Source of the DNA: Dehalococcoidia bacterium | Lineage (GTDB): Bacteria > Chloroflexota > Dehalococcoidia > Dehalococcoidales > W693 | Assembly: GCA_011170385.1 (NCBI GenBank) | Contig: DUFE01000092.1 | Coordinates: 1-14,475 of the forward strand | Direction of reading: 5' to 3' | DNA: 14,475 nucleotides | Part shown: positions 1 to 6,033 of the stretch, piece by piece | Layout of the letters: each line of letters starts with the position of its first letter | Numbering within the stretch: the first letter of the stretch is position 1 | Program-made: the position numbers and the translations under genes | Notes under the pieces: generated by a model | What the model was told of the DNA's origin: nothing | Databases searched by the model: none | What the model saw: the letters and a program-made list of their open reading frames with translations, nothing else

Positions 1-69
1 ACCGAAGATAACCCCGATAATGAAACTGAAAAGTATAGCTAATATCTCCGGTAATCCGAGTCCTTCCAT
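1..69 (-). CDS. N-terminus of a membrane-anchored protein, probably ribonuclease Y (partial)
   Basis: Only the first 23 codons lie in the window; the gene continues past the left edge. The start is an ATG preceded by a very strong GGGGGGAG ribosome binding site four bases away. The translation, MEGLGLPEILAILFSFIIGV and onward, is one hydrophobic N-terminal helix with almost no charge. RNase Y has exactly this kind of single N-terminal anchor, and rny commonly follows recA/recX in bacteria, so the recA-recX-rny order is the main argument. A TatA-type protein, which also opens with a short Leu/Ile-rich helix after a Gly-Leu-Pro-Glu stretch, is the main alternative. The visible residues do not decide between them. 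The gene seems to have its own promoter (117-146). Confidence 0.5.
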   Translation of the reverse strand, partial: MEGLGLPEILAILFSFIIGVIFG

Positions 70-116
70 ATCTCCCCCCTTTACTTTATTCTTTTCGGGG
101 GTGCTTCAGGTAACCT

Positions 117-146
117 ATACTACTAACCCTGCCGATTTGGTGTCAA
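117..146 (-). promoter_or_regulatory. Predicted sigma-70 promoter for the gene leaving the left edge
   Basis: On the minus strand a perfect -35 box TTGACA (141-146) is followed after 18 bases by TAGTAT (117-122), which matches four of six -10 positions. It lies just after the recX stop codon, so the downstream gene can be transcribed independently of recA/recX. An 8-base inverted repeat, CAGGTAAC at 107-114 and GTTACCTG at 154-161, brackets the promoter and might be an operator, although it could be chance. Confidence 0.45.
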
Positions 147-154
147 GGTAGATG

Positions 155-790
155 TTACCTGGAGCCCTCCCTTTCCTGCCATAGCCGTTCGACGGTCTTG
201 ATTATTACCCCGTAGCCGAAACCACGGCGTTTCAGGTGATCGCCCAGCCTTCGGCGGAAACTCTGGTAGTCGTCGCAATTCGCCAGACTGCGGGCTTTGG
301 TTTGAGCCACGCTATAGGCATTTTCGGCGTCGTCTATGGTGCTGACTACCTGCTCTATTACTTCTTCGGGAACTTTCTTTTGCTTAAGTTCAAGGCTGAC
401 GAGCCACCGGCTGCGCGGGCTGAAGGACTGCCGATTATCCCGCCAGAAGCTGGCGAAATCGCCATCGTCTATCAGACCCTGCTCTTTCAAGCGGGAAATC
501 GCCGCCTTGATGCTGTCGCCATCGAACCCGTGCTGGTATAAGCGCTGTCTGATTTCGTATTCACTGCGGGGACGGTAATCGAGGTATCTTAAAGCAGCGT
601 CGTAGCAGCTCTGGTGATGACTTGCCCGGTTCAGCTCCGCTATGCGGTTGTCGGATAGCTCATCGCCCACCTTGAGCCCTTCTTTTACTGCCACCTCGGG
701 TTCAAGTTTAAGGGACGGCTTACCGTCCAGCAATATGCTGGCTTTTTTATTACGCCCCTTACCCAGGCGAAGGGCGATAATCTTAACCAC
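155..790 (-). CDS. recX: Regulatory protein RecX
   Basis: RecX binds RecA filaments and modulates, usually inhibits, RecA recombinase and coprotease activity in the cytoplasm. The 211-residue product shows the family's three-helix repeats: 'ALRYLDYRPRSEYEIRQRL' (about residues 66-84) followed by 'IKAAISRLKEQGLIDDGDFA' is the classic RecX signature, and a later copy ends near 'RRRLGDHLKRRGFGYGVI'. About 55 residues precede the first repeat, a slightly long basic N-terminal extension. The start is GTG with an AGGGGAG site about ten bases upstream; no better ATG lies in frame. It follows recA in the same direction, separated by about 100 bases holding a strong hairpin, so it is probably co-transcribed by read-through. 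The identification is firm. Confidence 0.93.
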   Translation of the reverse strand: MVKIIALRLGKGRNKKASILLDGKPSLKLEPEVAVKEGLKVGDELSDNRIAELNRASHHQSCYDAALRYLDYRPRSEYEIRQRLYQHGFDGDSIKAAISRLKEQGLIDDGDFASFWRDNRQSFSPRSRWLVSLELKQKKVPEEVIEQVVSTIDDAENAYSVAQTKARSLANCDDYQSFRRRLGDHLKRRGFGYGVIIKTVERLWQEREGSR

Positions 791-806
791 CGGTTTCTTC
801 TCCCCT

Positions 807-841
807 CAAAATAAACAGAGCCGAGGTAGTCACCTCGGCTC
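807..841 (-). terminator. Hairpin between recA and recX, probable leaky terminator
   Basis: GAGCCGAGGT (818-827), a four-base loop and ACCTCGGCTC (832-841) form a perfect 10-bp stem. Read in the recA direction the stem is followed by TGTTTATTTT, an imperfect U-run, which fits a rho-independent terminator that sometimes lets transcription through. Escherichia coli also has a terminator-like hairpin between recA and recX that keeps RecX far below RecA, and the placement here suggests the same. The recX ribosome binding site lies just downstream. Confidence 0.65.
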
Positions 842-891
842 GACATCGCCCGGTTGTTTTTATATCTATTGACCCATCTGTTTACGATGCG

Positions 892-1905
892 TCAATCGCT
901 ATTAGAAACACCGTAGGTGGTGACAGCCGAGGCCCGTACCTGTTGTTCAATCTCCAGAGCCAGCTCTGGATTTTCCTTCAGGTATTGCTTGGCACTCTCT
1001 CTACCTTGCCCCAGGCGAACGTCACCAAAGGAGAAAAAGGCACCGTTTTTACTTATTAACCCCAGCCCGACACCGAGATCGATGATGTTACCCTCCCGGC
1101 TGATGCCGGAATCGAACATGATATCGAATTCGGCGCTGCGAAACGGGGGTGCCACCTTGTTCTTGACCACCTTGGCTCGGACGCGGTTGCCGATAGCCAG
1201 GTTGCCCTGCTTGATGGTCTCCACCCGCCTCAGGTCTGCCCTTACCGAGCTGTAGAACTTCAGCGCCCTGCCACCCGGTGTCACCTCGGGATTGCCGAAG
1301 ACAATCCCCACCTTTTCCCGTAACTGGTTGATAAATACTACCGCGGTTCCGGAGCGGCCGATAGCAGCCGTCAGTTTTCTTAGCGCTTGTGACATAAGCC
1401 GCGCCTGTAGCCCTACGTGTGAGTCACCCATCTCGCCTTCGATCTCTGCCTTGGGCACCAGTGCGGCGACGCTATCTATAACGATAACGTCGACGGCACC
1501 GCTCCTGACCAGCGCCTCGGCAATTTCCAGCGCCTCCTCGCCAGTATCCGGCTGGGAGATTAAAAGGTCGTCCAGGTTGATACCACAGTTGGCGGCATAG
1601 GTCGGGTCCAGGGCATGTTCTACGTCTATGTACGCAGCTATGCCACCCTGCTTCTGGGCGTTGGCGATGATATGCTGCCCCAGGGTGGTCTTGCCCGATC
1701 CTTCGGGCCCGAATATCTCGGTAACCCGCCCCCGGGGTATACCTCCGATGCCCAGAGCTATATCCAGCGCCAGTGAACCACTGGGAATGGCTTCTACCTT
1801 CGGCCTGTCAGCGGCTTCGCGCAGCTTCATAATTGCGCCTTTGCCGTATTGTTTCTCAATCTGGCCGACAGCCAGCTCCAGTGCTTTCTCTTTCTCCGTG
1901 GTCAT
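892..1905 (-). CDS. recA: Recombinase RecA
   Basis: RecA is the ATP-dependent DNA strand-exchange protein and the SOS coprotease that stimulates LexA self-cleavage. The 337-residue product has all core elements: Walker A GPEGSGKT (66-73), catalytic Glu96 in 'YIDVEHALD', the Walker B strand 'VDVIVIDSVAALVP' (138-151), DNA-binding loop L1 'EGEMGDSHVGLQAR', and L2 after 'FINQLREKVG' with 'GNPEVTPGGRALKFY'. The reading frame is open further upstream to an ATG at 2010. The start at 1905 is chosen because 'MTTEKEKALELAVGQIEKQYGKG' is the usual RecA N-terminus and the upstream 35 residues have no RecA character. A short AGG lies just before this ATG. The C-terminal tail is short and not strongly acidic. 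No textbook LexA box was visible upstream. Confidence 0.97.
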   Translation of the reverse strand: MTTEKEKALELAVGQIEKQYGKGAIMKLREAADRPKVEAIPSGSLALDIALGIGGIPRGRVTEIFGPEGSGKTTLGQHIIANAQKQGGIAAYIDVEHALDPTYAANCGINLDDLLISQPDTGEEALEIAEALVRSGAVDVIVIDSVAALVPKAEIEGEMGDSHVGLQARLMSQALRKLTAAIGRSGTAVVFINQLREKVGIVFGNPEVTPGGRALKFYSSVRADLRRVETIKQGNLAIGNRVRAKVVKNKVAPPFRSAEFDIMFDSGISREGNIIDLGVGLGLISKNGAFFSFGDVRLGQGRESAKQYLKENPELALEIEQQVRASAVTTYGVSNSD

Positions 1906-1959
1906 TCGCCTAAGCAAATCATAACACAACGGGGGTACTTGGGCAAGGGGAAGACGACA

Positions 1960-1991
1960 GATATATATTGACAAGTAGGTATATAATGTAA
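1960..1991 (-). promoter_or_regulatory. Weak candidate promoter for recA
   Basis: On the minus strand TTACAT (1986-1991) and TATATA/TATATC (1960-1967) are about 18 bases apart, giving a leader of roughly 55 bases before the recA ATG. The -35 match is poor, so only the -10 area has real weight. The site overlaps the start of the plus-strand protease gene, so the two transcription units begin back to back. No CGAAC-type or CTGT-type LexA palindrome was seen here. Confidence 0.3.
1982..1987 (+). promoter_or_regulatory. Candidate -10 box of the protease gene, implying a leaderless transcript
   Basis: A perfect TATAAT ends seven bases before the ATG at 1995, so a normal start point would fall at or next to the start codon. 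There is no ribosome binding site in between. A perfect TTGACA also occurs at 1968-1973, but only eight bases separate the two hexamers, which is too short for a standard pair. Confidence 0.35.
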
Positions 1992-1994
1992 CAA

Positions 1995-2955
1995 ATGCCG
2001 GTGAAAACACTACAAGTTAGTGCCAAGTCTGAAGCGTCTAAAAAAGAGGCGTTTAAGATTGTGGATGCTATTGAGAAGTTATGCGATGGCAAGTTATTTT
2101 GTTTCTATCAAAATCAAGGCATTGAAGAGAATATAGGCCGAGACATATGTTTCGAAGACTCGCAATTTATTAGAGATACTAGGGCACAAGAAGAAGATAA
2201 CTATTTTAGTCGATTCGCCAGGAGGTGATGCTGATGCAACGTTTCACCTCATAAATGCGTTTCGAGAATATGCTGATACTATTGATATTTTAGTAGCTAG
2301 CTGGGCAAAGAGTGCAGCAACATTACTTTGTTTATGCGGTGATAACATATTTATGACTAGGGATGCCGAATTAGGGCCATTGGATGCTCAATTGCCTGAT
2401 CCACGTGGGAGTGCTATTCCTAAATCCGCTCTTAATTCGTTTAAATCTCTGGAGTATCTCCAACGGTATGCCCTTGATACATTGAACCTTGCAACTATAC
2501 TTCTACTTAAACAAAGTAGTATGGATATTCCATATGCAATAGAGAAGGCAATGCCCTTTGTTTCGTGTATTGTAACTCCTCTATATCAACAGGTAGATCC
2601 ACAGGAATTAGGAGAGGCCAGAAGGCATTTGTCTGTAGCAGAGGAGTATTGTAAAAGAATAATGAAGAGATATGCGTATTCACAATTGACGAAGCAGAAA
2701 ATTGATAATATTGCAAGTCGATTGGTTTGGGAGTATCCGAGCCATAGTTTTGTTATAGACTTAGATGAAGCTCGCCAGATGGGAATTCATGCATCTCTGA
2801 TGGATGAAGAGCGCGCTAAACTGTGTTATAATTTAATCAAGTCAGTTGATGGCTGCTTTGGTTTTATATCTAGTGATGGTAAACCAAAAGGTAAAACTGG
2901 AGTTAGCCCGAAATCGGTAGTTACAAAGAAAAATAGAAAGATAAAAAAGGGCTAA
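1995..2955 (+). pseudogene. Frameshifted ClpP-fold serine protease of the SDH/SppA-like family
   Basis: Two overlapping open frames together encode one roughly 319-residue protein. The first frame (from ATG 1995) gives 'MPVKTLQVSAKSEASKK' to 'GRDICFED' near 2159; family-like sequence resumes one base later, in the +1 frame, with 'RNLLEILGHKKKITILVDSP', then GGDADATFHLINAF and 'WAKSAATLLCLCGD', and ends at 2955. Without the shift the first frame stops at 2226-2228. The first ATG of the second frame (2353) lies after the putative catalytic Ser (residue 106 of the joined protein, in AKSAAT). The conserved pieces DSPGGDAD, AKSAATLL, ELGPLDAQ and 'YPSHSFVIDLDEA' resemble the SDH family of Clp-fold serine proteases. 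No membrane helix is visible. The tail is very basic. The gene is far more AT-rich than its neighbours and opposite in direction, which suggests horizontal gain. A sequencing error could also explain the shift. Confidence 0.75.
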
Positions 2956-2961
2956 TATGTT

Positions 2962-3135
2962 ATGGCAATTCAATTGAAGAGAATTACCTCAAAAGATGTA
3001 ACCGAGTCACGTCGCCAAATTGATAAAGTGTATGAAGAGTACCAGAATAGGCGTTTATCTATTATGGAATATTATAAAGAAGTTTACGATAAGATTCAGA
3101 AACAAGCAGGAGCTGCTAAAGATAACCTAAAATAA
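2962..3135 (+). CDS. Small charged helical protein, function unknown
   Basis: A 57-residue ORF begins six bases after the protease stop and shares its strand and AT-rich composition. The product, MAIQLKRITSKDVTESRRQI to the end at AAKDNLK, is rich in Lys, Arg, Glu and Tyr, has no membrane segment and no Cys, and looks almost entirely helical; 'IDKVYEEYQNRRLSIMEYYKE' could form a short coiled coil. The ribosome binding site is weak (a purine run about a dozen bases upstream), so translation may be coupled to the protease gene. I recognise no family. Position suggests a partner or substrate-handling subunit of the protease, but that is a guess. It could also be a chance ORF, although the tight spacing and protein-like composition argue against that. 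Confidence 0.5.
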   Translation: MAIQLKRITSKDVTESRRQIDKVYEEYQNRRLSIMEYYKEVYDKIQKQAGAAKDNLK

Positions 3136-3157
3136 ATATATAAATTAAAAGATACCT

Positions 3158-3529
3158 CTACCCCTCCCTGTACTCCACTCCGCTCGTTGGTGACTCCCAC
3201 ACTTCCACCGCCTCCAATGTAACCGGCGCTTCTTTGAGTGCTTCCTTCAGCTCCGCGTAGATAGTCCGTGCCATGTTCTCCGAAGAAGGGTTTATCCTGT
3301 CGAACGGCGGCACATCGTTGACAAGGGTGTGGTCATAGCGCTCGAGGATGGCTTTAAGCTTCACCTTTAGCTCGGTGAAGTCATACGCCAGGCCGGTGTC
3401 ATCCAGCTTGTTCGCCATAACCCTCGCCACCACCTTGAAGCGGTGGCCGTGTATGGATTCGCACTTGCCCCTGTAGCCGCGCAGGGCGTGGGCGGCGTCG
3501 AAGTGGTGTTCCACGGATACCTTATACAT
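3158..3529 (-). CDS. 6-pyruvoyl-tetrahydropterin synthase family enzyme, probable PTPS-I/III type (QueD/FolB replacement)
   Basis: This 123-residue protein is a T-fold pterin enzyme of the COG0720 family. Zinc ligands His14, His27 and His29 are in place, Cys23 is at the QueD catalytic position, 'DHTLVND' (66-72) supplies the Asp-His pair, and Glu112 sits in 'VWESPTSGVEY' where the pterin is bound. The active-site string is CESIHGH, so it has both the Cys of QueD and the adjacent Glu of PTPS-III, the form that cleaves dihydroneopterin to 6-hydroxymethyl-dihydropterin. It is the last gene of a folP-folK-PTPS operon, overlaps folK by eight bases, and no folB lies in the window. A folate role, alone or with queuosine precursor synthesis, is therefore favoured over QueD only. 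The ATG start at 3529 gives the usual family length. Confidence 0.88.
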   Translation of the reverse strand: MYKVSVEHHFDAAHALRGYRGKCESIHGHRFKVVARVMANKLDDTGLAYDFTELKVKLKAILERYDHTLVNDVPPFDRINPSSENMARTIYAELKEALKEAPVTLEAVEVWESPTSGVEYREG

Positions 3530-4037
3530 CTTGAGCCCCCTGTTCCTCCAGCTTGAGCACGTCCTGAAAGCCCCTCTTGATATCCCGCAGCATCTCCTTT
3601 GCCGTCTTCTTGGTGACCGGGTGCGCCAGCGTCGGGGCGATTTCCGCCAGCGGCACCAGTACGAACGCCCGGTAGTTAATGCGGGGGTGGGGTATCTTCA
3701 GCTGCGGTGTGTCAATAACCTTATCGCCGTAGAAGAGGATGTCTATGTCGATAGGGCGGGGGGAGTTGGGCCTGCCCGGCTGGCGTCCCATCTTCCTCTC
3801 GATGCCCTTGACCAGCGTCAGCAGGTCTTCCGGCTGGAGCATCGTCTTCGCCTGACAGACCATATTGAGGAATCGGGGTTGCGCCGGGTTTTCCATCGGC
3901 TCGGTGTCGTATATAGATGACCTGCTGATTTTCCCCAGCCTCTGTGACAGGTACTCCAGCGCCCTTTCCAGGTTTTCACGGCGGTCTCCCATATTGGAGC
4001 CGAGACCGAGGTAAACAGTTACCGTTTCAATGTTCAT
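3522..4037 (-). CDS. folK: 2-amino-4-hydroxy-6-hydroxymethyldihydropteridine diphosphokinase (HPPK)
   Basis: FolK transfers pyrophosphate from ATP to 6-hydroxymethyl-dihydropterin, the step before FolP. The 171-residue product begins with the family motif 'VYLGLGSNMGDRRENL' (8-23). It carries 'SSIYDTEPMENPAQPRFLNMV' in the pterin-binding region, and it has the HPPK signature 'GRPNSPRPIDIDILFYGD', whose Asp97 and Asp99 bind the two magnesium ions. 'IPHPRINYRAFVLVPLAEI' follows as usual. The length is typical of the single-domain form. It overlaps folP by 11 bases upstream and the pterin synthase by 8 bases downstream, so all three are probably translated from one message in fixed ratio. Nothing looks damaged. 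Confidence 0.96.
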   Translation of the reverse strand: MNIETVTVYLGLGSNMGDRRENLERALEYLSQRLGKISRSSIYDTEPMENPAQPRFLNMVCQAKTMLQPEDLLTLVKGIERKMGRQPGRPNSPRPIDIDILFYGDKVIDTPQLKIPHPRINYRAFVLVPLAEIAPTLAHPVTKKTAKEMLRDIKRGFQDVLKLEEQGAQDV

Positions 4038-4881
4038 CTCTGTTTCTCCTTATGATAGCGTCGCTCATGCGGCACACCCGTACCATCTGCTTTACATCGT
4101 GGACTCTTATTATATTGGCGCCGTTTGCGATGCCGATGGCTACCGTCGCCGCCGTTCCTTCCAGCCGCTGGTCGAGCGGTAAATCCAGAACCAGCCCGAT
4201 GACCGATTTGCGAGATGTTCCCAGCAGGATAGGTCTGCCCAGCGATTTAAGTTCTGCCAGGCGGCGGATAAGCTCCAGGTTTTGCCCCACCGTCTTACCG
4301 AAGCCGATGCCCGGGTCAACGATGATGTTATCCTCGGTAACGCCGTATTCCTTAGCCAGCGTCATGCTTTTTTTGAGGTCTGATATAACCTCGGCGACGA
4401 TGTCTCCCTGGCAGGGTTCGTTGCGCTGGTTGCTGGTGATGACAATCGGCACGCCGGCGTCTGCGGCTACCCCGGCGATTTTCGGGTCGTTTTTCAGGCC
4501 CCAGACATCGTTGACCATGAAGGCGCCGGCTCTGATTGCCCGGATGGCGACCACCGATTTGCTGGTGTCGATGCTTATCGGGGCGCTAATTTCCACTACC
4601 AGCCTTTCTATCGCTGGTATTACCCGCCGCAGCTCCTCTTCAGCTGTAATCGGCTGTGATTCGGGGCGGGTGGACTCGCCGCCGACGTCTACGATATCGG
4701 CTCCTTCGGCGATGAAGCGTTTCGCCTGCTCAACGATGGCTTTTATGTTTTTGCCTAGCCCGTCCCCGGAGAAAGAGTCCGGGCTGACATTGATAATGCC
4801 CATAATATAGGTGCGCTGCCCCCAGAGGAACTCGGTGTTATTGCAGCGGATGGCGACCGGTAGCAAGTAGTCGTTTTTCAT
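4027..4881 (-). CDS. folP: Dihydropteroate synthase
   Basis: FolP condenses 6-hydroxymethyl-dihydropterin pyrophosphate with p-aminobenzoate; it is the sulfonamide target. The 284-residue TIM barrel shows the signatures in order: 'MGIINVSPDSFSGDG' (27-41), 'DIVDVGGESTRP' (62-73), 'PISIDTSK' (101-108), 'NDVWGL' (124-129), 'DPGIGFGKT' (189-197), 'GTSRKS' (221-226) and 'IRVHDV' (258-263). One loop is unusual. After strand 'VPIV' most enzymes read LMHMRG or similar, whereas this one reads 'ITSNQRNEPCQGD' with no His-Met pair. The ATG at 4881 has an AAGGAAA site at proper spacing and lies behind a strong promoter, so it is probably the first gene of the folate operon. Confidence 0.96.
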   Translation of the reverse strand: MKNDYLLPVAIRCNNTEFLWGQRTYIMGIINVSPDSFSGDGLGKNIKAIVEQAKRFIAEGADIVDVGGESTRPESQPITAEEELRRVIPAIERLVVEISAPISIDTSKSVVAIRAIRAGAFMVNDVWGLKNDPKIAGVAADAGVPIVITSNQRNEPCQGDIVAEVISDLKKSMTLAKEYGVTEDNIIVDPGIGFGKTVGQNLELIRRLAELKSLGRPILLGTSRKSVIGLVLDLPLDQRLEGTAATVAIGIANGANIIRVHDVKQMVRVCRMSDAIIRRNRDEH

Positions 4882-4900
4882 CCGTATTTCCTTGCTCCAT

Positions 4901-4928
4901 ATTATAGCTTTTACGGTGTGGTTATCAA
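4901..4928 (-). promoter_or_regulatory. Sigma-70 promoter of the folate operon
   Basis: On the minus strand TTGATA (4923-4928, five of six matches) and a perfect TATAAT (4901-4906) are separated by 16 bases. The expected start point is only about a dozen bases before the folP ATG, leaving just enough leader for the AAGGAAA site. It is the clearest promoter in the window. Confidence 0.7.
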
Positions 4929-4973
4929 AGTACTATCCCGTTATTTTAATCGAGACTAACCTCTCCCCCTTAA

Positions 4974-5001
4974 TCCCCCTCTCCTTGTAAGGAGAGGGGG
5001 A
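4974..5001. repeat. Long perfect inverted repeat, REP-like
   Basis: CCCCCTCTCCTT (4975-4986) and AAGGAGAGGGGG (4989-5000) are perfectly complementary around a two-base centre, and the outer T-A pair extends the stem to 13 bp. A related stretch, CCTCTCCCCCTT (4960-4971), lies just beside it and could pair in part with the right arm instead. Neither side is followed by a U-run, so it is not a simple terminator. Its low-complexity purine/pyrimidine arms look like a dispersed intergenic repeat, which only a genome-wide search can prove. Confidence 0.6.
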
Positions 5002-5003
5002 GA

Positions 5004-5028
5004 TATAAAAAGAGGGACTTCGCCCCTC
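5004..5028 (-). terminator. Rho-independent terminator after polA-mutM
   Basis: Read on the minus strand, GAGGGG, a five-base loop CGAAG and TCCCTC form a six-pair stem (one G-U) directly followed by TTTTTAT. It lies about 200 bases beyond the mutM stop and before the folate promoter, so it separates two same-direction operons. Confidence 0.65.
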
Positions 5029-5224
5029 ATAAACACCCCCTTTAATATATTTTGTCCCTCTTAAAATTTTTTGCTGTAAATGCGAAGTCTTATAGCCACC
5101 TTATTATTAAGCTGTCGGCGGAGGATTTGAGTGGGAAAGAGAAGTTTAAGAAAGCCGGGGATGGGGCGGTGGGTTATTAACGACCCTCCTTAAAAGAGGG
5201 GAAATTTTATATGGTAGCTTATTA
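5029..5224. other. Intergenic stretch after mutM with no convincing gene
   Basis: This is the remainder of the 340-base gap between mutM and folP. It contains short near-repeats of CCCTCTTAAAA type (around 5056 and 5183) and weak inverted copies of GAGGG/CCCTC. One plus-strand frame stays open from 5046 to 5177 (44 codons) and ends with a protein-like run, 'KLSAEDLSGKEKFKKAGDG', but has no ATG and no ribosome binding site. It may be a decayed gene end or part of a repeat. Nothing more can be supported. Confidence 0.5.
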
Positions 5225-6031
5225 TTACGCCTGACACTTGGGGCAGAAGTAGCTGCCGCGATGGCGGATGGGGATGCGCTGTATCGGTGTACCGCAGGCA
5301 GGGCAGGGCTTACCGCCGCGGTGGGCGACGCGGAAGTGAGAGTGGGCGGTGCCCTGTTCGCCGCCGGGGCGGAAGTAGGTGTTGACGCTGGCTCCCTTGT
5401 TACCAATGGCTTTTTGAAGGACGTCCCGAAGTGCGCTGTGCAAACGTTTTACCTCTGTTCGGGAAAGGTTGTTTGCCGGTCTGGAGGGGTGGATACCGGC
5501 GGTAAAAAGGGCTTCATCGGCGTACATATTACCGATACCGGCGATAAGACTCTGGTCAAGAAGCACCGCCTTAACCGGCGCCTTTCGTTTATTAAAGCTA
5601 TCGTAAAGTATTTCGGGGGTGAAGTCGGGCGACAGCGGCTCAATACCGAGTTTACATAAAACAGTAACGCTGTCCTTGACCAGTTGCAGATTGCCAAACT
5701 TACGCGGGTCGCGAAAGAAGATATTGCTGCCGTCGTCGAGGTGGATGATAGCTCTGGTGTATTCGGGTGGCGAATCCCTGCCGATAAGCAGTGAGCCGCT
5801 CATCTTGAGGTGGGCTATCAGGCAGCCACCCCCATCCAGTTTGAAGACCAGATACTTGCCCCGCCTGCTTAAGCCGGTTATTTTCCTCTCTGAAATACCG
5901 GAGTAAAACTCGGCGGGTGATGGCTGCCGCAGCATCCTTTCCCAGTAAAGCGTAACGCTCTTGATGGTACGCCAGACGACGTGAGGCAGTAGCTCGTTCT
6001 TTATCGTTTCGACTTCGGGAAGCTCGGGCAT
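5225..6031 (-). CDS. mutM: Formamidopyrimidine-DNA glycosylase (Fpg/MutM)
   Basis: Fpg removes 8-oxoguanine and ring-opened purines and then cuts the abasic site by beta,delta-elimination. The 268-residue product starts MPELPEVET, giving the N-terminal proline nucleophile (Pro after Met removal) and the catalytic Glu residues. Lys59 in 'RRGKYLVF' is the conserved phosphate-contacting lysine. The helix-two-turn-helix reads 'LLDQSLIAGIGNMYADEALF' (157-176). The C-terminal zinc finger has Cys243, Cys246, Cys263 and Cys266, with Arg258 in the DNA-binding hairpin. All catalytic parts are present and the length is normal. The ATG is two bases after the polA stop, and its GGAG site overlaps that stop, so translation is coupled to polA. 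PolA and Fpg act in the same base-excision repair pathway. Confidence 0.97.
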   Translation of the reverse strand: MPELPEVETIKNELLPHVVWRTIKSVTLYWERMLRQPSPAEFYSGISERKITGLSRRGKYLVFKLDGGGCLIAHLKMSGSLLIGRDSPPEYTRAIIHLDDGSNIFFRDPRKFGNLQLVKDSVTVLCKLGIEPLSPDFTPEILYDSFNKRKAPVKAVLLDQSLIAGIGNMYADEALFTAGIHPSRPANNLSRTEVKRLHSALRDVLQKAIGNKGASVNTYFRPGGEQGTAHSHFRVAHRGGKPCPACGTPIQRIPIRHRGSYFCPKCQA

Positions 6032-6033
6032 GT

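Noticed and set aside
1968..1987. TTGACA and TATAAT as a standard promoter pair
   Set aside because: Both hexamers are perfect but only eight bases apart, too short for a normal sigma-70 promoter.
1906..1994. LexA/SOS operator upstream of recA
   Set aside because: No CGAAC-N4-GTTCG or CTGT-N8-ACAG palindrome was found, although this lineage could use an unknown motif.
1906..2010. Upstream in-frame ATG at 2010 extending RecA by 35 residues
   Set aside because: The extension has no RecA similarity, it overlaps the likely promoter, and MTTEKEKALELAVGQ at 1905 is the standard family start.
2218..2236. AGGAGGTGAT followed by two ATG codons, resembling a ribosome site or the prfB frameshift signal
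   Set aside because: The bases encode the conserved PGGDADA of the protease; the ATGs open an eight-codon frame only, and a shift here would lose the conserved ILVDSPGG segment, so the homology break at 2160 cannot be explained by it.
5046..5177. 44-codon open frame with protein-like sequence in the mutM-folP gap
   Set aside because: No ATG, no ribosome site and no recognised family; kept only as a note on the intergenic region.
5261..5659. Long plus-strand open frames opposite mutM, polA, folP and recA
   Set aside because: They are antisense shadows of GC-rich genes with complete catalytic motifs; none has a ribosome site or a recognisable domain.
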